Below, piece by piece: positions 1 through 9,008 of a stretch of 64,000 bases of DNA. The notes beneath the pieces were generated by a model. It was given only the letters and a program-made list of their open reading frames with translations, did not search any database and was not told the DNA's origin. The stretch spans positions 19,947-83,946 of the forward strand of contig JAHRVQ010000060.1 in NCBI GenBank assembly GCA_019090615.1, read 5' to 3'. Both the position numbers and the translations under genes were made by a program. The DNA is from Pseudomonadales bacterium. GTDB taxonomy: Bacteria; Pseudomonadota; Gammaproteobacteria; Pseudomonadales; Azotimanducaceae. How positions within the stretch are numbered: position 1 is the stretch's first letter; every line of letters starts with the position of its first letter.

Positions 1-976
1 AGGCGGCTTTAAGCACCGCTAAACGACACATATCTATTTCAATGCGACTTTCCGCGATAATGTCATAATTACCACCGAGTTCGGATAATGGCTTGCCAAA
101 AGCAGTTCGACTTACCGCCCGTTCGCACATGAGTTTTAGTGCACGTTCTGCTACACCAATGGAGCGCATACAGTGATGGATACGTCCTGGTCCAAGCCGG
201 CCCTGGGATATTTCAAAACCACGACCTTCGCCTAATAAGATGTTTTCTTTGGGTACTCGAACATCGGTAAGCGTAATGTGCATATGCCCGTGTGGCGCAT
301 CATCATGTCCAAAAACATTCATAGCGCGCAATATATTAACGCCTTTAGTATCAAGCGGCACAAGAATTTGTGACTGACGTAGATGCTTAGGCGCATCAGG
401 GTTGGTAACCACCATGGTGATCATGATTTTGCAACGTGGATCGCCAGCCCCTGAGATATAATGTTTTTCACCATTAATCACCCATTGGTCGCCATCAAGT
501 ACCGCTGAGGTGGCGATATTAGTGGCATCAGCTGAAGCAACACCTGGTTCCGTCATAGCAAACGCTGACCTGATCTTGCCTTCTAGCAAGGGTTCTAGCC
601 ATTCTTTTTTCTGTGCTTCAGTACCATAACGTTCAAGTACTTCCATATTGCCGGTATCGGGCGCAGCACAATTAAAGATTTCAGATGCGATCGGGTTACG
701 TGCCATAACTTCAGCCAGATGGGCATATTCAAGATTACTAACACCCGCTCCACCCTGGCTTTCAGGTAAGAAGAAATTCCATAAACCCGCTTCCCTGGCT
801 TCGTCTTTTAGACCATTGAGTATTTCTAACTGCCGACTGGTTAACTGCCAGCGATCACCCTCTGATCCCACCAGCGCGTAATATTCTTCAGTAAGAGGAT
901 CGATTTTTTCTTTGACAAATTTATCGATTTTATCTCTAACGGGGATAAGTCGTTCGGTAATATCTAGGTCCATCAT
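1..976 (-). CDS. Acyl-CoA dehydrogenase family protein (partial, 3' end beyond window)
   Basis: The reverse strand encodes about 325 residues starting MMDLDITERL and running off the left edge, so the C-terminal helical domain with the catalytic Glu is not seen. Visible family features are the segment AMTEPGVASADATN, which matches the flavin/substrate-contact MTEP motif, then NGEKHYISGAG in the middle beta domain, and GRLGPGRIHHCMRSIG plus RTAFGKPL in the C-terminal domain. These are typical of the ACAD10/11-like branch. The predicted reaction is FAD-dependent alpha,beta-dehydrogenation of an acyl-CoA in the cytoplasm. The start is the first of two adjacent ATGs, with GAGG about ten bases upstream. 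It could belong to the same degradative repertoire as the block at 36-58 kb, but nothing links them directly. Confidence 0.92.
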   Translation of the reverse strand, partial: MMDLDITERLIPVRDKIDKFVKEKIDPLTEEYYALVGSEGDRWQLTSRQLEILNGLKDEAREAGLWNFFLPESQGGAGVSNLEYAHLAEVMARNPIASEIFNCAAPDTGNMEVLERYGTEAQKKEWLEPLLEGKIRSAFAMTEPGVASADATNIATSAVLDGDQWVINGEKHYISGAGDPRCKIMITMVVTNPDAPKHLRQSQILVPLDTKGVNILRAMNVFGHDDAPHGHMHITLTDVRVPKENILLGEGRGFEISQGRLGPGRIHHCMRSIGVAERALKLMCERAVSRTAFGKPLSELGGNYDIIAESRIEIDMCRLAVLKAA

Positions 977-1210
977 TGGCTCATACCTCAATTATTATGT
1001 TGTTTTAATGGGCTGCCAGCCCGCCTCTACTGCGGGATGAATATTAACGCCAACCTCGCCTTCATACATACCGTTATGATGAGGGTTGATGTCAGGTCAT
1101 GGCGTTGGTAAATATTAGGAAACATCAACGATGAATATATCCCCAACAACGTATTGATACTATTTATTGACCTGTGCGTCCACAAAAAAACACAACTTAA
1201 TCAGTGCAAT

Positions 1211-1471
1211 TCACCTGCCTGGGTATTTCTTGCTGCGGATAGTCGATTGCTTAAGTATTTTTAACCGTTGCTCGTTGCTAGCTTCGGACCATTGCAATAT
1301 TTCATCCAGGCTTCGGTAGCAACCCACACAAATGTCAGTTTCATCCAGAGTACAGTGTCTTATACAGGGCGATGAGACCGGCACAGAGGAAGGCATTGGC
1401 TGTCTAGATTTTGGCGCAGGATCAGCAACTGGCCGCTGTGGTGAAGCAGGAGGAAATCGTTTACCGCTCAT
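1211..1471 (-). CDS. DUF1289 domain protein
   Basis: This small cytoplasmic protein has 86 residues. Residues 34-65 match the DUF1289 pattern: SPCIRHC, then LDETDICVGCYRSLDEI, then W and a downstream ER pair. The Cys residues suggest metal or Fe-S binding, which is an inference. No biochemical function is established for the family. The Pro-rich N-terminal 30 residues are outside the domain. It is transcribed in the same direction as the acyl-CoA dehydrogenase but 234 bp away, so an operon is uncertain. Confidence 0.82.
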   Translation of the reverse strand: MSGKRFPPASPQRPVADPAPKSRQPMPSSVPVSSPCIRHCTLDETDICVGCYRSLDEILQWSEASNEQRLKILKQSTIRSKKYPGR

Positions 1472-1830
1472 AATCCGAATAAGGGCTCATCACCTAAGGT
1501 ATGTGGTTGGGTTTATGGCAGCTATGAAGTTCGATTAATTATAGACATAAATCGCCACTAACCTGTCTGGCTAAATATTTTGCCCGGCTGTAAGTAAGCA
1601 GTAAAGTTTGAGCTACGGATTTAAAAACCTAACATTAAAAATCAAATATAAAAAATCTAATATAAAAACTAACGTAAAATGTAACAAATTAACTTTCAGC
1701 CCGTCAGACCTATTCATGATATCGAGTTACTGTAATTTTAGTGACTCTTTTTATTAGACAGGAAATGTCATTAAACAGGGAATCTCTTTAAACAGGGAAT
1801 TTAACCCAGGCTTATAAGGTCTTAGTTCAC
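1472..1830. other. Divergent intergenic region, AT-rich
   Basis: This 359-bp gap separates the divergent DUF1289 and sigma-factor genes and must hold both promoters. It is strongly AT-rich between about 1620 and 1700. The words AAACAGGGAAT and close variants recur around 1765-1800, another example of the short duplications common in this window. I see no further gene, and no promoter convincing enough to place. Confidence 0.4.
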
Positions 1831-2346
1831 ATGCAAGAAAAACGACTCCGTTACGAAAATTTGGTTAATGCCTACAATAGCTGGTTATACCGCTATGCCT
1901 ATTGGTTATGTGGCGAAAAAGCGACCTCCGAAGATCTGGTTCAGGAAACTTATCTGCGTGCCTGGCGATTTCTGGATTCTCTGAAAGACGAAAAAGCCGC
2001 CAAAAGTTGGTTAACGACGATTTTACGCCGAGAAAACGCCCGTAGATTTGAGCGCAAACAACTCGCCTATTCTGAGATTGAGCTCGACAGCCTGCCCTCT
2101 GAGCGAGAGGATTTTGATACTCGCCCAGAAGTATTGGCCTTACGTAATGCCCTGCGGCTGCTACCGAAGAAATATAGAGAGCCTTTGGTTTTACAGGTCC
2201 TGGAAGGTTTCAGCCTGGAAGAAATAGCCAATATTTTCGATTTACCAAGGAATACGGTTGCCACGCGATTGCATCGCGCTCGACAAAAACTCCGCAAGCA
2301 CCTGAACGGCGAAGAACAACTGGTACAAGTAAATGAATTGCCTTGA
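1831..2346 (+). CDS. ECF-type RNA polymerase sigma factor
   Basis: The product has 171 residues. Region 2 spans roughly residues 8-75, with SEDLVQETYLRAWRFL as the core-binding helix. Region 4 spans about 105-160, with LPKKYREPLVL, then SLEEIANIFDLPRNTVATRLHRARQKL, the -35 recognition helix-turn-helix. There is no sigma 1.1 or region 3, so this is an ECF (group 4) factor. Its stop lies 14 bp inside the next gene (DUF3379), and this arrangement predicts translational coupling with a cognate membrane regulator. The signal it answers to is not evident. Confidence 0.93.
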   Translation: MQEKRLRYENLVNAYNSWLYRYAYWLCGEKATSEDLVQETYLRAWRFLDSLKDEKAAKSWLTTILRRENARRFERKQLAYSEIELDSLPSEREDFDTRPEVLALRNALRLLPKKYREPLVLQVLEGFSLEEIANIFDLPRNTVATRLHRARQKLRKHLNGEEQLVQVNELP

Positions 2347-3100
2347 ATTTAGACAACAAATTTTGGTCGACCCTTACACCAAATTTGGCCCTGCAGAGAA
2401 TCACCTGAGTCAATGTGAACGTTGCCAGGATTTTGCCAATGAAATTAAAAACCTTGATGCTAATATTTATCAGGCGCTCAACGTCTCAGTACCCGAAGGG
2501 CTTGGCGCTAAAGTGCATCTTAAACAATCACTATCTGAGCAAAATAATCCACATAAACCTCAACTGTGGCTAGCGCTTGCAGCATCGCTGATGGCTGTTG
2601 CGGTGTTCATGTACCAACTCGTAGCCCCCTCTGCAGTACAACCAAACCCCACGTCGGCCATCGTATCTTTAGTTAATCAATTGGCAGAACCCGTCATTGC
2701 ACACGTTAATCATAAATCCCACGACTTTTACGCGGTTGATCACCAACCCATCTCCAATACTGACCTACAGTCAGTGCTCAGCGGCCTAAGTGCTGAAATA
2801 GGCACCAAAATTAGTGTAGAAAACGTGCTCTATGCTGCAATCTGCCCTGTAGATGGCACCAGGGCGACACATTTGATTGTTAAAGATGGTAGCGATAAAT
2901 ATACCGTGGTGTTAATTCCCGATCACGCACCCAGCAAAGCATTTGAAATCGACGACGAACTTTGGCGTGGTTATATAAGCCCCCACCCTGCCGGCGCAAT
3001 TGCAGTACTTGCGGCTGCGACAGATAATCATGCAGTGGCTCGCATCAAAGAAATCAATGATCAATACATTCAGTCTTTTTATCTCTCAGCAGAACGGTAA
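2333..3100 (+). CDS. DUF3379 family protein, probable membrane anti-sigma partner
   Basis: The product has 255 residues. The N-terminal segment carries HLSQCERC near residues 23-30, the HxxxCxxC arrangement seen in zinc-binding anti-sigma domains. A single membrane segment follows around residues 77-96 (LWLALAASLMAVAVFMYQL), with a C-terminal domain of about 150 residues predicted to be periplasmic. DUF3379 proteins are found next to ECF sigma factors in gammaproteobacteria, and the 14-bp overlap with the sigma gene fits. An anti-sigma role is inferred from this context. The periplasmic domain could be the sensor. Confidence 0.8.
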   Translation: MNCLEFRQQILVDPYTKFGPAENHLSQCERCQDFANEIKNLDANIYQALNVSVPEGLGAKVHLKQSLSEQNNPHKPQLWLALAASLMAVAVFMYQLVAPSAVQPNPTSAIVSLVNQLAEPVIAHVNHKSHDFYAVDHQPISNTDLQSVLSGLSAEIGTKISVENVLYAAICPVDGTRATHLIVKDGSDKYTVVLIPDHAPSKAFEIDDELWRGYISPHPAGAIAVLAAATDNHAVARIKEINDQYIQSFYLSAER

Positions 3101-3210
3101 TTATGTCACAAACCCATGCGTTGTTATTTAAACGGGCATGTTACTAACAACCAATGCCGACTATACTTAAGCCCATTGTTTTTGGGGTTTTACTGGATGG
3201 CTAACAGAAA

Positions 3211-4662
3211 ATGAACGCCGATGCTTTTGCAGTTGGCAATTCTGCGTTTAGGCTGGGTGATGTCAGGGGCGTATACCCTGAGATTATTGACGAGCAATTT
3301 GCATTCCAGTTTGGCCTGGCGTTTGTGCAGCACTTTAATCTTCAAACCACACCCGCTGCGGTCATCGCAACTGGTAGAGATATGCGAGAATCCAGCCTAT
3401 CGCTACAACAAGCCTTGAACAAAGGCCTGCTAAAAGCCGGCATTAATGTCGTTGACCTTCAAATGTGTGCCAGTGAAATGGGTTCTTTTGTTGCCTGTCA
3501 GGATAATATCGATGCAACCATCATTGTTACTGCCAGTCACAACGCGCCGAAATATAACGGTTTTAAATGTGTATTGGCTGGCGGCATAGCGGTAAGTTAT
3601 AACACTGGTTTACAGGCCATTGAGAAAATATTACAGGCACAAACCGAAAGTCGTGCCGTGCCTACATTTTCTGTCCCCCCTGCCAAAGCGGGTCATAAAT
3701 CCCAATATAACTTCCAGCAGCAATTCAAACAGCTGCTTGCCAATAAAATCGACTCGAAATCTCTGGCAATGGGTCCGATTGCGCTAAACGGCTTAAACGG
3801 CACTGCCGCAACGATAGCGCCAGCGCTGGCAGATCAATATGGATTAGACGTACACTGGTGTCGGATGGAGCCTGGACCGATGCCGAGTATCGGCGCCGAC
3901 CCAACTCAGCCAGAACTAGCCAATGAAATGAAGCAATTTATGGCGCAGCAGCACTTCGAACTGGGCGTTGCCTGGGATGGCGACTGTGATCGTTGTGTAT
4001 TTTTTGACCATGAAGGTAATCTGATCCCCACCTACTATATGATGGGTTTATTTGCAGAATTTCTACTGCAGTCGAACCCGGGTGCAGCCATCGTTTACGA
4101 CACAAAATTATGCTGGAATATGCTTGATGTGGTCCAGCAAAACAACGGTATAGCCATCGCTGCCGAAACCGGCCATGCCTTTATGCGGCAAAAAATGGTG
4201 GCACACAATGCCATTTACGGTGGCGAATTATCAGCCCATCACTATTTTCGAGACTTCTATCATTGTGATTCGGGTATGTTTGCCTGGCTGATGGCAATTC
4301 AGCTGCTTCAAAATTCAGATTATTGCCTGCAGGAACTAATAGCATTGCGAAGAGAAAAATATCTCTGCACACCTGAAATTAGCCTAAACCTTGAAAATGT
4401 TGATCAGGCTTTTGAAACTATTGAACGCAGCTATCGCGCTACTGCTATTAGCGTCGATCATTTTGATGGTCTTAGTATTGTTATGCCAGAGGGCTGGCGA
4501 TTTAGTCTGCGAAAATCAAAAACAGAAGCGCGGGTACGCCTTAATATGGAAGCAAAGTGCTCTGAACAACAGCTAATTGATAACGGTGAAACGGTACTAA
4601 AACATCTACAACCATTCAAAGCAGAAAATGGTGATTGGCTTAATTTTTTGCATGTACAGTAA
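3211..4662 (+). CDS. Phosphomannomutase/phosphoglucomutase (alpha-D-phosphohexomutase)
   Basis: This 483-residue cytoplasmic enzyme would interconvert hexose 6- and 1-phosphates for polysaccharide precursor synthesis. The phosphoserine loop TASHN places the catalytic Ser at about residue 109, the metal-binding loop DGDCDR lies at about 256-261, and the sugar-binding GGELSAHHYF at about 337-346. The C-terminal phosphate-binding domain is present (TEARVRLNMEA). Length and motif spacing match the AlgC/ManB class, so activity on mannose or glucose phosphates is expected, but the substrate cannot be fixed from sequence. It is convergent with the ATP-grasp gene downstream. Confidence 0.9.
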   Translation: MNADAFAVGNSAFRLGDVRGVYPEIIDEQFAFQFGLAFVQHFNLQTTPAAVIATGRDMRESSLSLQQALNKGLLKAGINVVDLQMCASEMGSFVACQDNIDATIIVTASHNAPKYNGFKCVLAGGIAVSYNTGLQAIEKILQAQTESRAVPTFSVPPAKAGHKSQYNFQQQFKQLLANKIDSKSLAMGPIALNGLNGTAATIAPALADQYGLDVHWCRMEPGPMPSIGADPTQPELANEMKQFMAQQHFELGVAWDGDCDRCVFFDHEGNLIPTYYMMGLFAEFLLQSNPGAAIVYDTKLCWNMLDVVQQNNGIAIAAETGHAFMRQKMVAHNAIYGGELSAHHYFRDFYHCDSGMFAWLMAIQLLQNSDYCLQELIALRREKYLCTPEISLNLENVDQAFETIERSYRATAISVDHFDGLSIVMPEGWRFSLRKSKTEARVRLNMEAKCSEQQLIDNGETVLKHLQPFKAENGDWLNFLHVQ

Positions 4663-4793
4663 AACGTACAGGGTACAAATGGCCGGCAGAAAACGGTCTG
4701 AGGTTGATTTATGAAATTCTCGGCAATTTTTATTTATGCTGATTTTCTTCTAGCCAATGAATATGCGTTGCATTGGCGTTAACTGGGCGTTAA

Positions 4794-5708
4794 TCAGGGC
4801 TGCCTCAGAAACTGAGCAATTACGTAATCCGCAAAAAGCTCCGCTACATCTATACCCGCCCCCTGCTTAAGCCCCTTAAACCCGCCAAAAGCTGAAACTT
4901 CAAAAACCACGGGGCCAAGCTCCTGACTAATAGCGACGTCGACACAACAAAAATCCAGCTCGAAACATGCCTGGGCGCGACTGGCCAATTCAATAATCGC
5001 CTGGGGTGGTTCATAGCTGATATATTTGCGCCCGGTGACTGTAGTTGTATGCCAACTAGAGCCATCACCGGCACGCCCGTAAGCAGCCAGAAACTTACCA
5101 CCAAGAAATGCCAGCGCATAATCGGTAGTACCAATATCCAGCTTTTTTTGCAGATAAAGCGTTTGTTCAGGCCCCTGAATATACTGCGCAAGCATTTGTT
5201 CTGCCTTACTCGCATCATCCAGCACTAACATACCCCGGGCCTTGGTACTATAAAGTGGTTTTAAAATGGCAGGCCCATTAGCTTTAATCCAGTAACAAGC
5301 TTGTTCTGGATTACGGCTAATAAAGGTTGGCGGCATTGGAATGTCGTTGGCTCGCAGCGCTATTGTACAATCCAGCCGACTAATGATGCGCTGCAATTTA
5401 GGTACCGCAGAAAATATATGCAACCCCTGGTTTTCCAACTGCGCGAGTACCGAAAGGTCGTTAATCAATTGTGCTGAATAAACTGGCCCGAGTTTCTTCA
5501 CCACCAGCCCATCCAGCGTTTCAAGCTTGAGATCTGGATGAATAAAACGTTGCTCTGTCAAATCGAAGCTCAGCTGGTTAAATTCGACAATAGCGCCGCC
5601 GGCCCCTTTTTTATGCAGTTGTTGGCCCAGTGACTCAGTGGACCAGCTACCACGATTGCCCACCACACCAATCTGCGGGCAAGATTGATGACCGACCGGA
5701 TTAGCCAT
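4794..5708 (-). CDS. ATP-grasp (RimK-like) ligase, third gene of phosphate-linked cassette
   Basis: The product has 304 residues. It has a pre-ATP-grasp domain (about 1-100), then an ATP-grasp fold: PAILKPLYSTKARGM carries the ATP-binding Lys and a small mobile loop, and CVDVAISQELGPVVFEVSAFGGFKG carries the acidic metal-binding residues, with Glu where RimK has E-x-N. RimK-like enzymes join a carboxylate to an amine through an acyl-phosphate, and the substrate here is unknown. It overlaps the PhoU-kinase gene by 8 bp. Its character resembles the ATP-grasp enzymes of the so-called GAK gene sets, but I cannot confirm membership. The catalytic metal site looks slightly unusual (VFEVSAFGG instead of a clear E-x-N). 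Confidence 0.8.
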   Translation of the reverse strand: MANPVGHQSCPQIGVVGNRGSWSTESLGQQLHKKGAGGAIVEFNQLSFDLTEQRFIHPDLKLETLDGLVVKKLGPVYSAQLINDLSVLAQLENQGLHIFSAVPKLQRIISRLDCTIALRANDIPMPPTFISRNPEQACYWIKANGPAILKPLYSTKARGMLVLDDASKAEQMLAQYIQGPEQTLYLQKKLDIGTTDYALAFLGGKFLAAYGRAGDGSSWHTTTVTGRKYISYEPPQAIIELASRAQACFELDFCCVDVAISQELGPVVFEVSAFGGFKGLKQGAGIDVAELFADYVIAQFLRQP

Positions 5709-7305
5709 GAAGAAACAGTTCTTTTTTTAACTTAAACTTATCTAGCCGATCTTGCCTGGCTAATACCTGCTGCAATATCAATATTGCCCGTTCAAACATT
5801 TTCTCAGAAAAATTTTTATCAAATAAAAACCGAGTAGAGGTGATTAGTGAGCGAAACAGGCCCAAAGCGAGCCTGGCCTCAAAAGTGTTGTCCTGGTTTT
5901 TTCTGGCAAATTTCTGGGCATTTTTAAACACTTGTAGATTGGCCTTATCCAGCTGTTGACGTATATCCTGGCTAAAAACAGGTACTCTAAATGTTGATAC
6001 CAAAAACACTGAAACATCTTGCGCATAATCACCGTAGGTGGATCGATGCACATCGATAAAGTGCATTTTTTTAGCATCTTTAGAAAACAGGATATTATCA
6101 ATATTCAGATCACCATGCAGTATGGTAGAAAATGGTGATTGAATGCCTTCTTCCATTTTTTTTGCTGCGGCTAACAAATCATCTATGTTCTCTTCTCGGT
6201 CAAAAAGGTTGTCATGCACCCATTTAACATCCGCTCTACGTCCTAACAGTTGCTTGACAAAAGTGGCCTGAGTAGCTTGTGCTTTGATGCTGCTCTGCCA
6301 AACTTCAGACAAAGTTTTATTGAGTAACTTTAGGCATTGTTCAGCCCTGGTACGCTTCTTAATCAAAACCTCTAACAGTTCATCGCCTTCTATATACTCA
6401 AGTATAATAGTTGAATGTTGGCGACGGCTGTTATGCCATAACACTGCCGGTGTCATATCGGGGTATAAAGAGTGCCAAAGGTTGAGCCCTTCGACCTCCT
6501 GATCAATTTTCTTCCGTTCACCTTCTTTATAAAACACACTGATTTTATTTGGCCCAAGGCGATTGATTTTGGCCACTCGACTACCAGAGCGGGTATTCAT
6601 TACAGGCTTAAATTCAACATTGGCTGAACTGATATCAATATCCTGCGATTCAAGACCTTTGCGCAGATGCCTAAACTGCTTAATGCCCATTTTTTCACCT
6701 ACATGAATATCCAGAATTGCCTCGCCGATATTCAAAAAGGAATCTCCAACACGTTCCAGATAACGAATAATAAATAGCAAACAAAGCATATCGTCAACCT
6801 GTTTTCGCTGCCGTAAATTGGCCCGAATAACCTTAAAGGAACTGGCATACAGGTTATCTAACTCTTGTTCGTAGTCGCATATTTTTTGCGCCAGGTCGAG
6901 ATCATTTTCAACCAGTGCAGGATAAATAATATCTAGCCCCTGATAGACAACCTTATAATAGACTCTGAGGTTAAAGTCATCAAAATGCTTTACATCTTCG
7001 GCATAGGTGATTTGTTCAGCAATACGTTCAAAAAAATCGGCGCAACGTTCAAGATTAGAGGCAATGGTAATCAGCGCCCGAAAGCCATTCATCTGACGTT
7101 TATCACCTGTGTGCTGGTGTATATTGTAATAGCTTTTATTTTCGAGGGTATTCTTAAGATTATTAATATAATCTTCTCGGCTATGTATCTTAGTTAACTT
7201 TTGCGGTGTTGGGTTTTCAATATATGACAGCGACGCAGCGGCCTGCTTCTTGACCTCCAGGATCAAGAATTGCACATCAACATTAACCCCTTCATCTATT
7301 GGCAT
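5701..7305 (-). CDS. PhoU-domain/aminoglycoside-phosphotransferase-like kinase fusion
   Basis: The product has 534 residues in two parts. Residues about 10-205 are helical and PhoU-like, with two copies of the characteristic acidic motif (NLERCADFFERI near 84 and LERVGDSFLNIGE near 182). Residues about 235-500 form an APH/choline-kinase-like fold: ILEYIEGDELL (hinge), LHGDLNIDNILF (catalytic HGDxxxxN loop) and FIDVHRSTYGDYAQDVSVF (metal-binding Asp). PhoU proteins sense phosphate status, and APH kinases phosphorylate small molecules. The fusion predicts a phosphate-controlled kinase, which is inference. It lies between a metallophosphoesterase gene 189 bp upstream and an overlapping ATP-grasp gene. 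Confidence 0.82.
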   Translation of the reverse strand: MPIDEGVNVDVQFLILEVKKQAAASLSYIENPTPQKLTKIHSREDYINNLKNTLENKSYYNIHQHTGDKRQMNGFRALITIASNLERCADFFERIAEQITYAEDVKHFDDFNLRVYYKVVYQGLDIIYPALVENDLDLAQKICDYEQELDNLYASSFKVIRANLRQRKQVDDMLCLLFIIRYLERVGDSFLNIGEAILDIHVGEKMGIKQFRHLRKGLESQDIDISSANVEFKPVMNTRSGSRVAKINRLGPNKISVFYKEGERKKIDQEVEGLNLWHSLYPDMTPAVLWHNSRRQHSTIILEYIEGDELLEVLIKKRTRAEQCLKLLNKTLSEVWQSSIKAQATQATFVKQLLGRRADVKWVHDNLFDREENIDDLLAAAKKMEEGIQSPFSTILHGDLNIDNILFSKDAKKMHFIDVHRSTYGDYAQDVSVFLVSTFRVPVFSQDIRQQLDKANLQVFKNAQKFARKNQDNTFEARLALGLFRSLITSTRFLFDKNFSEKMFERAILILQQVLARQDRLDKFKLKKELFLHG

Positions 7306-7493
7306 TCGTTCATTCTGCTACTTCCATTTAATACTTCCATCGAAAACTTCCTGCTACCAGACCTTTCTAATACCTGAAGCAAGGGCTTTTCCTGGCTTAG
7401 TGAATACTCACCGAATAAATTCTAACTTAATTATATTGCCTAATTTTACTTCGTATTGCTATCAACAATTTTTATCGTGCCCCGTACTTTGCA

Positions 7494-8765
7494 TTAAGCG
7501 GGGTCAGGTTTAAAAACCTTAATATAATCGTAATCGGTGCTAATCCCCTTAACCATGCCGTTGCTTTCAAATACCACCACCGCAGCGCCTGGACCTTGTA
7601 AACCGACTCTACGTCGAGTATTACAGTCAATCGACGCATCGCAAGCGAAATTCAACAGATTTTGTCGGATTAACAGGCGTTGTCCATGCAGATTACTATG
7701 ATGACCATGCACAATGGCATCAATGCCTGCAGCATGTAAATGTTCGCCACCTTGCTGACTAAAGTCAAAATCGTATTTTGAATATTTGGTTCTAAGGGCA
7801 TTACCCAAAGGACCCAAATAAAGCTCGAATGGTTGCTTTGACATGACATCCTGAAAATGTGCATTAACAGCGCTTACGCCTTCGTTAGCGAGGTGCTGCG
7901 CTAGTCGATCATCAATACCCGCGTGTACAAACAGGTATGAACCTTCTTGATGGAGTAACTGGATCTTTTCAAAGAACCAGTAATATAAACCACCCGGGGT
8001 CAAAAACAATTCTTTGAATTTATTGATTGCGGCCAAAATTTGGCTGAAGTTCATGCCTGTCTGGTTGATCTTTTCGGTTAGTTGACTTGATTTTTCGACA
8101 ATACGGCGTATTTCTTTTTCCACTCTGGTTTGTTTTAACCAGGGCCTGGCAGCTACTGTAAATTCCTCTGCCCAATTTGAATCAGGCATTAACTGCTGTT
8201 TAATACCCGCCGAAGGCGCATCAACCAAATCGACATATTGATCATAGATTTGTTTTAAAAGTGGGATAACCTTGGTGCCCATATGGACGAATAAGTGGTC
8301 AGTTAGCGGGGTTTTCGAATCAGCATAAAAGACCCCCAACAAGGTTCTTATGTCATGATTGCCGGCCAATAACAATACCTCAGCCTGCTTTGCCATCAAG
8401 GACGCAATTACATCCAGCAAGCGTAATGTGTTGGGTCCCTTATCAAAACAATCACCGCCAAGGATAAACAAAGCGGATTGTCCACTGCGGGTTAGATCAA
8501 AATCGTCATCCTCTGGGCCGGTTATATTAATCCCGCCAGAAGCCACTAAAGAGGCTAAAAATGCATCCGCATCAGCATGTAAATCACAGAAAAAATAAAC
8601 CGTTCGACCGCCCCAGCGCAATTGCCTGTTGGCGAGGTAACGCCTTATATCGTCCGCCGGTGCATCGTCCTGGTCAACTGGAATAGCACTCGAATCGCGC
8701 TGAGGCCTGGGCCAGGGTTGATATTTAGTTGGTAGGTTACAGTTTTTAGTATTCATTTTGGACAT
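7494..8765 (-). CDS. Calcineurin-like metallophosphoesterase, first gene of cassette
   Basis: The product has 423 residues from the ATG at 8765; a TTG two codons earlier is possible and no strong ribosome site decides. All blocks of the fold are present: DLHADADA (GDxH-type), LGGDCFDKG (GDxxDxG), LAGNHD (GNHD), YLFVHAG and IVHGHHSNLHG (GHxxxxxG). A helical insert of about 130 residues sits between the GNHD and HAG blocks, longer than in simple Ser/Thr-phosphatase-like members. There is no signal peptide, so it is cytoplasmic. As promoter-proximal gene of the cassette it could remove the phosphate added by the downstream kinase; this is inference. Confidence 0.85.
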   Translation of the reverse strand: MSKMNTKNCNLPTKYQPWPRPQRDSSAIPVDQDDAPADDIRRYLANRQLRWGGRTVYFFCDLHADADAFLASLVASGGINITGPEDDDFDLTRSGQSALFILGGDCFDKGPNTLRLLDVIASLMAKQAEVLLLAGNHDIRTLLGVFYADSKTPLTDHLFVHMGTKVIPLLKQIYDQYVDLVDAPSAGIKQQLMPDSNWAEEFTVAARPWLKQTRVEKEIRRIVEKSSQLTEKINQTGMNFSQILAAINKFKELFLTPGGLYYWFFEKIQLLHQEGSYLFVHAGIDDRLAQHLANEGVSAVNAHFQDVMSKQPFELYLGPLGNALRTKYSKYDFDFSQQGGEHLHAAGIDAIVHGHHSNLHGQRLLIRQNLLNFACDASIDCNTRRRVGLQGPGAAVVVFESNGMVKGISTDYDYIKVFKPDPA

Positions 8766-8967
8766 AGACAAAACAATAAAAAAACATGATTAAGGCAAAA
8801 AAAATATGTAGCGATAACAACAGGTCTAACAATCCTAAAAACCTGAGTTGGCGGACGAAAATCTAGCTAATGTTTTTTGCACCCAACTAAGGTTTCTAAA
8901 ATTATAGCAGCGCTGGTCACGGCTCATTTTATTGCTAGTTCCTTTCCAGCGTATTCCCTGCGCTAGT

Positions 8968-9003
8968 TTTGGCTTGATCCTTAAGAATAGCAATCAAGCC
9001 AAA
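8968..9003. repeat. Perfect 11-bp inverted repeat downstream of glyA
   Basis: TTTGGCTTGAT at 8968-8978 pairs perfectly with 8993-9003, leaving a 14-base loop. It begins just after the glyA stop codon. On the glyA strand no T-run follows, so it is either a mRNA 3'-end stabiliser or a weak terminator. Confidence 0.5.
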
Positions 9004-9008
9004 TTACA

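Noticed and set aside
3196..3213. Five-residue frame ATG GCT AAC AGA AAA TGA overlapping the phosphohexomutase start
   Set aside because: It could couple translation, but there is no ribosome site or conservation evidence; it is most likely chance.
4391..4576. Leu-rich 61-residue frame inside the phosphohexomutase gene
   Set aside because: It is an out-of-frame reading of a well-supported enzyme gene.
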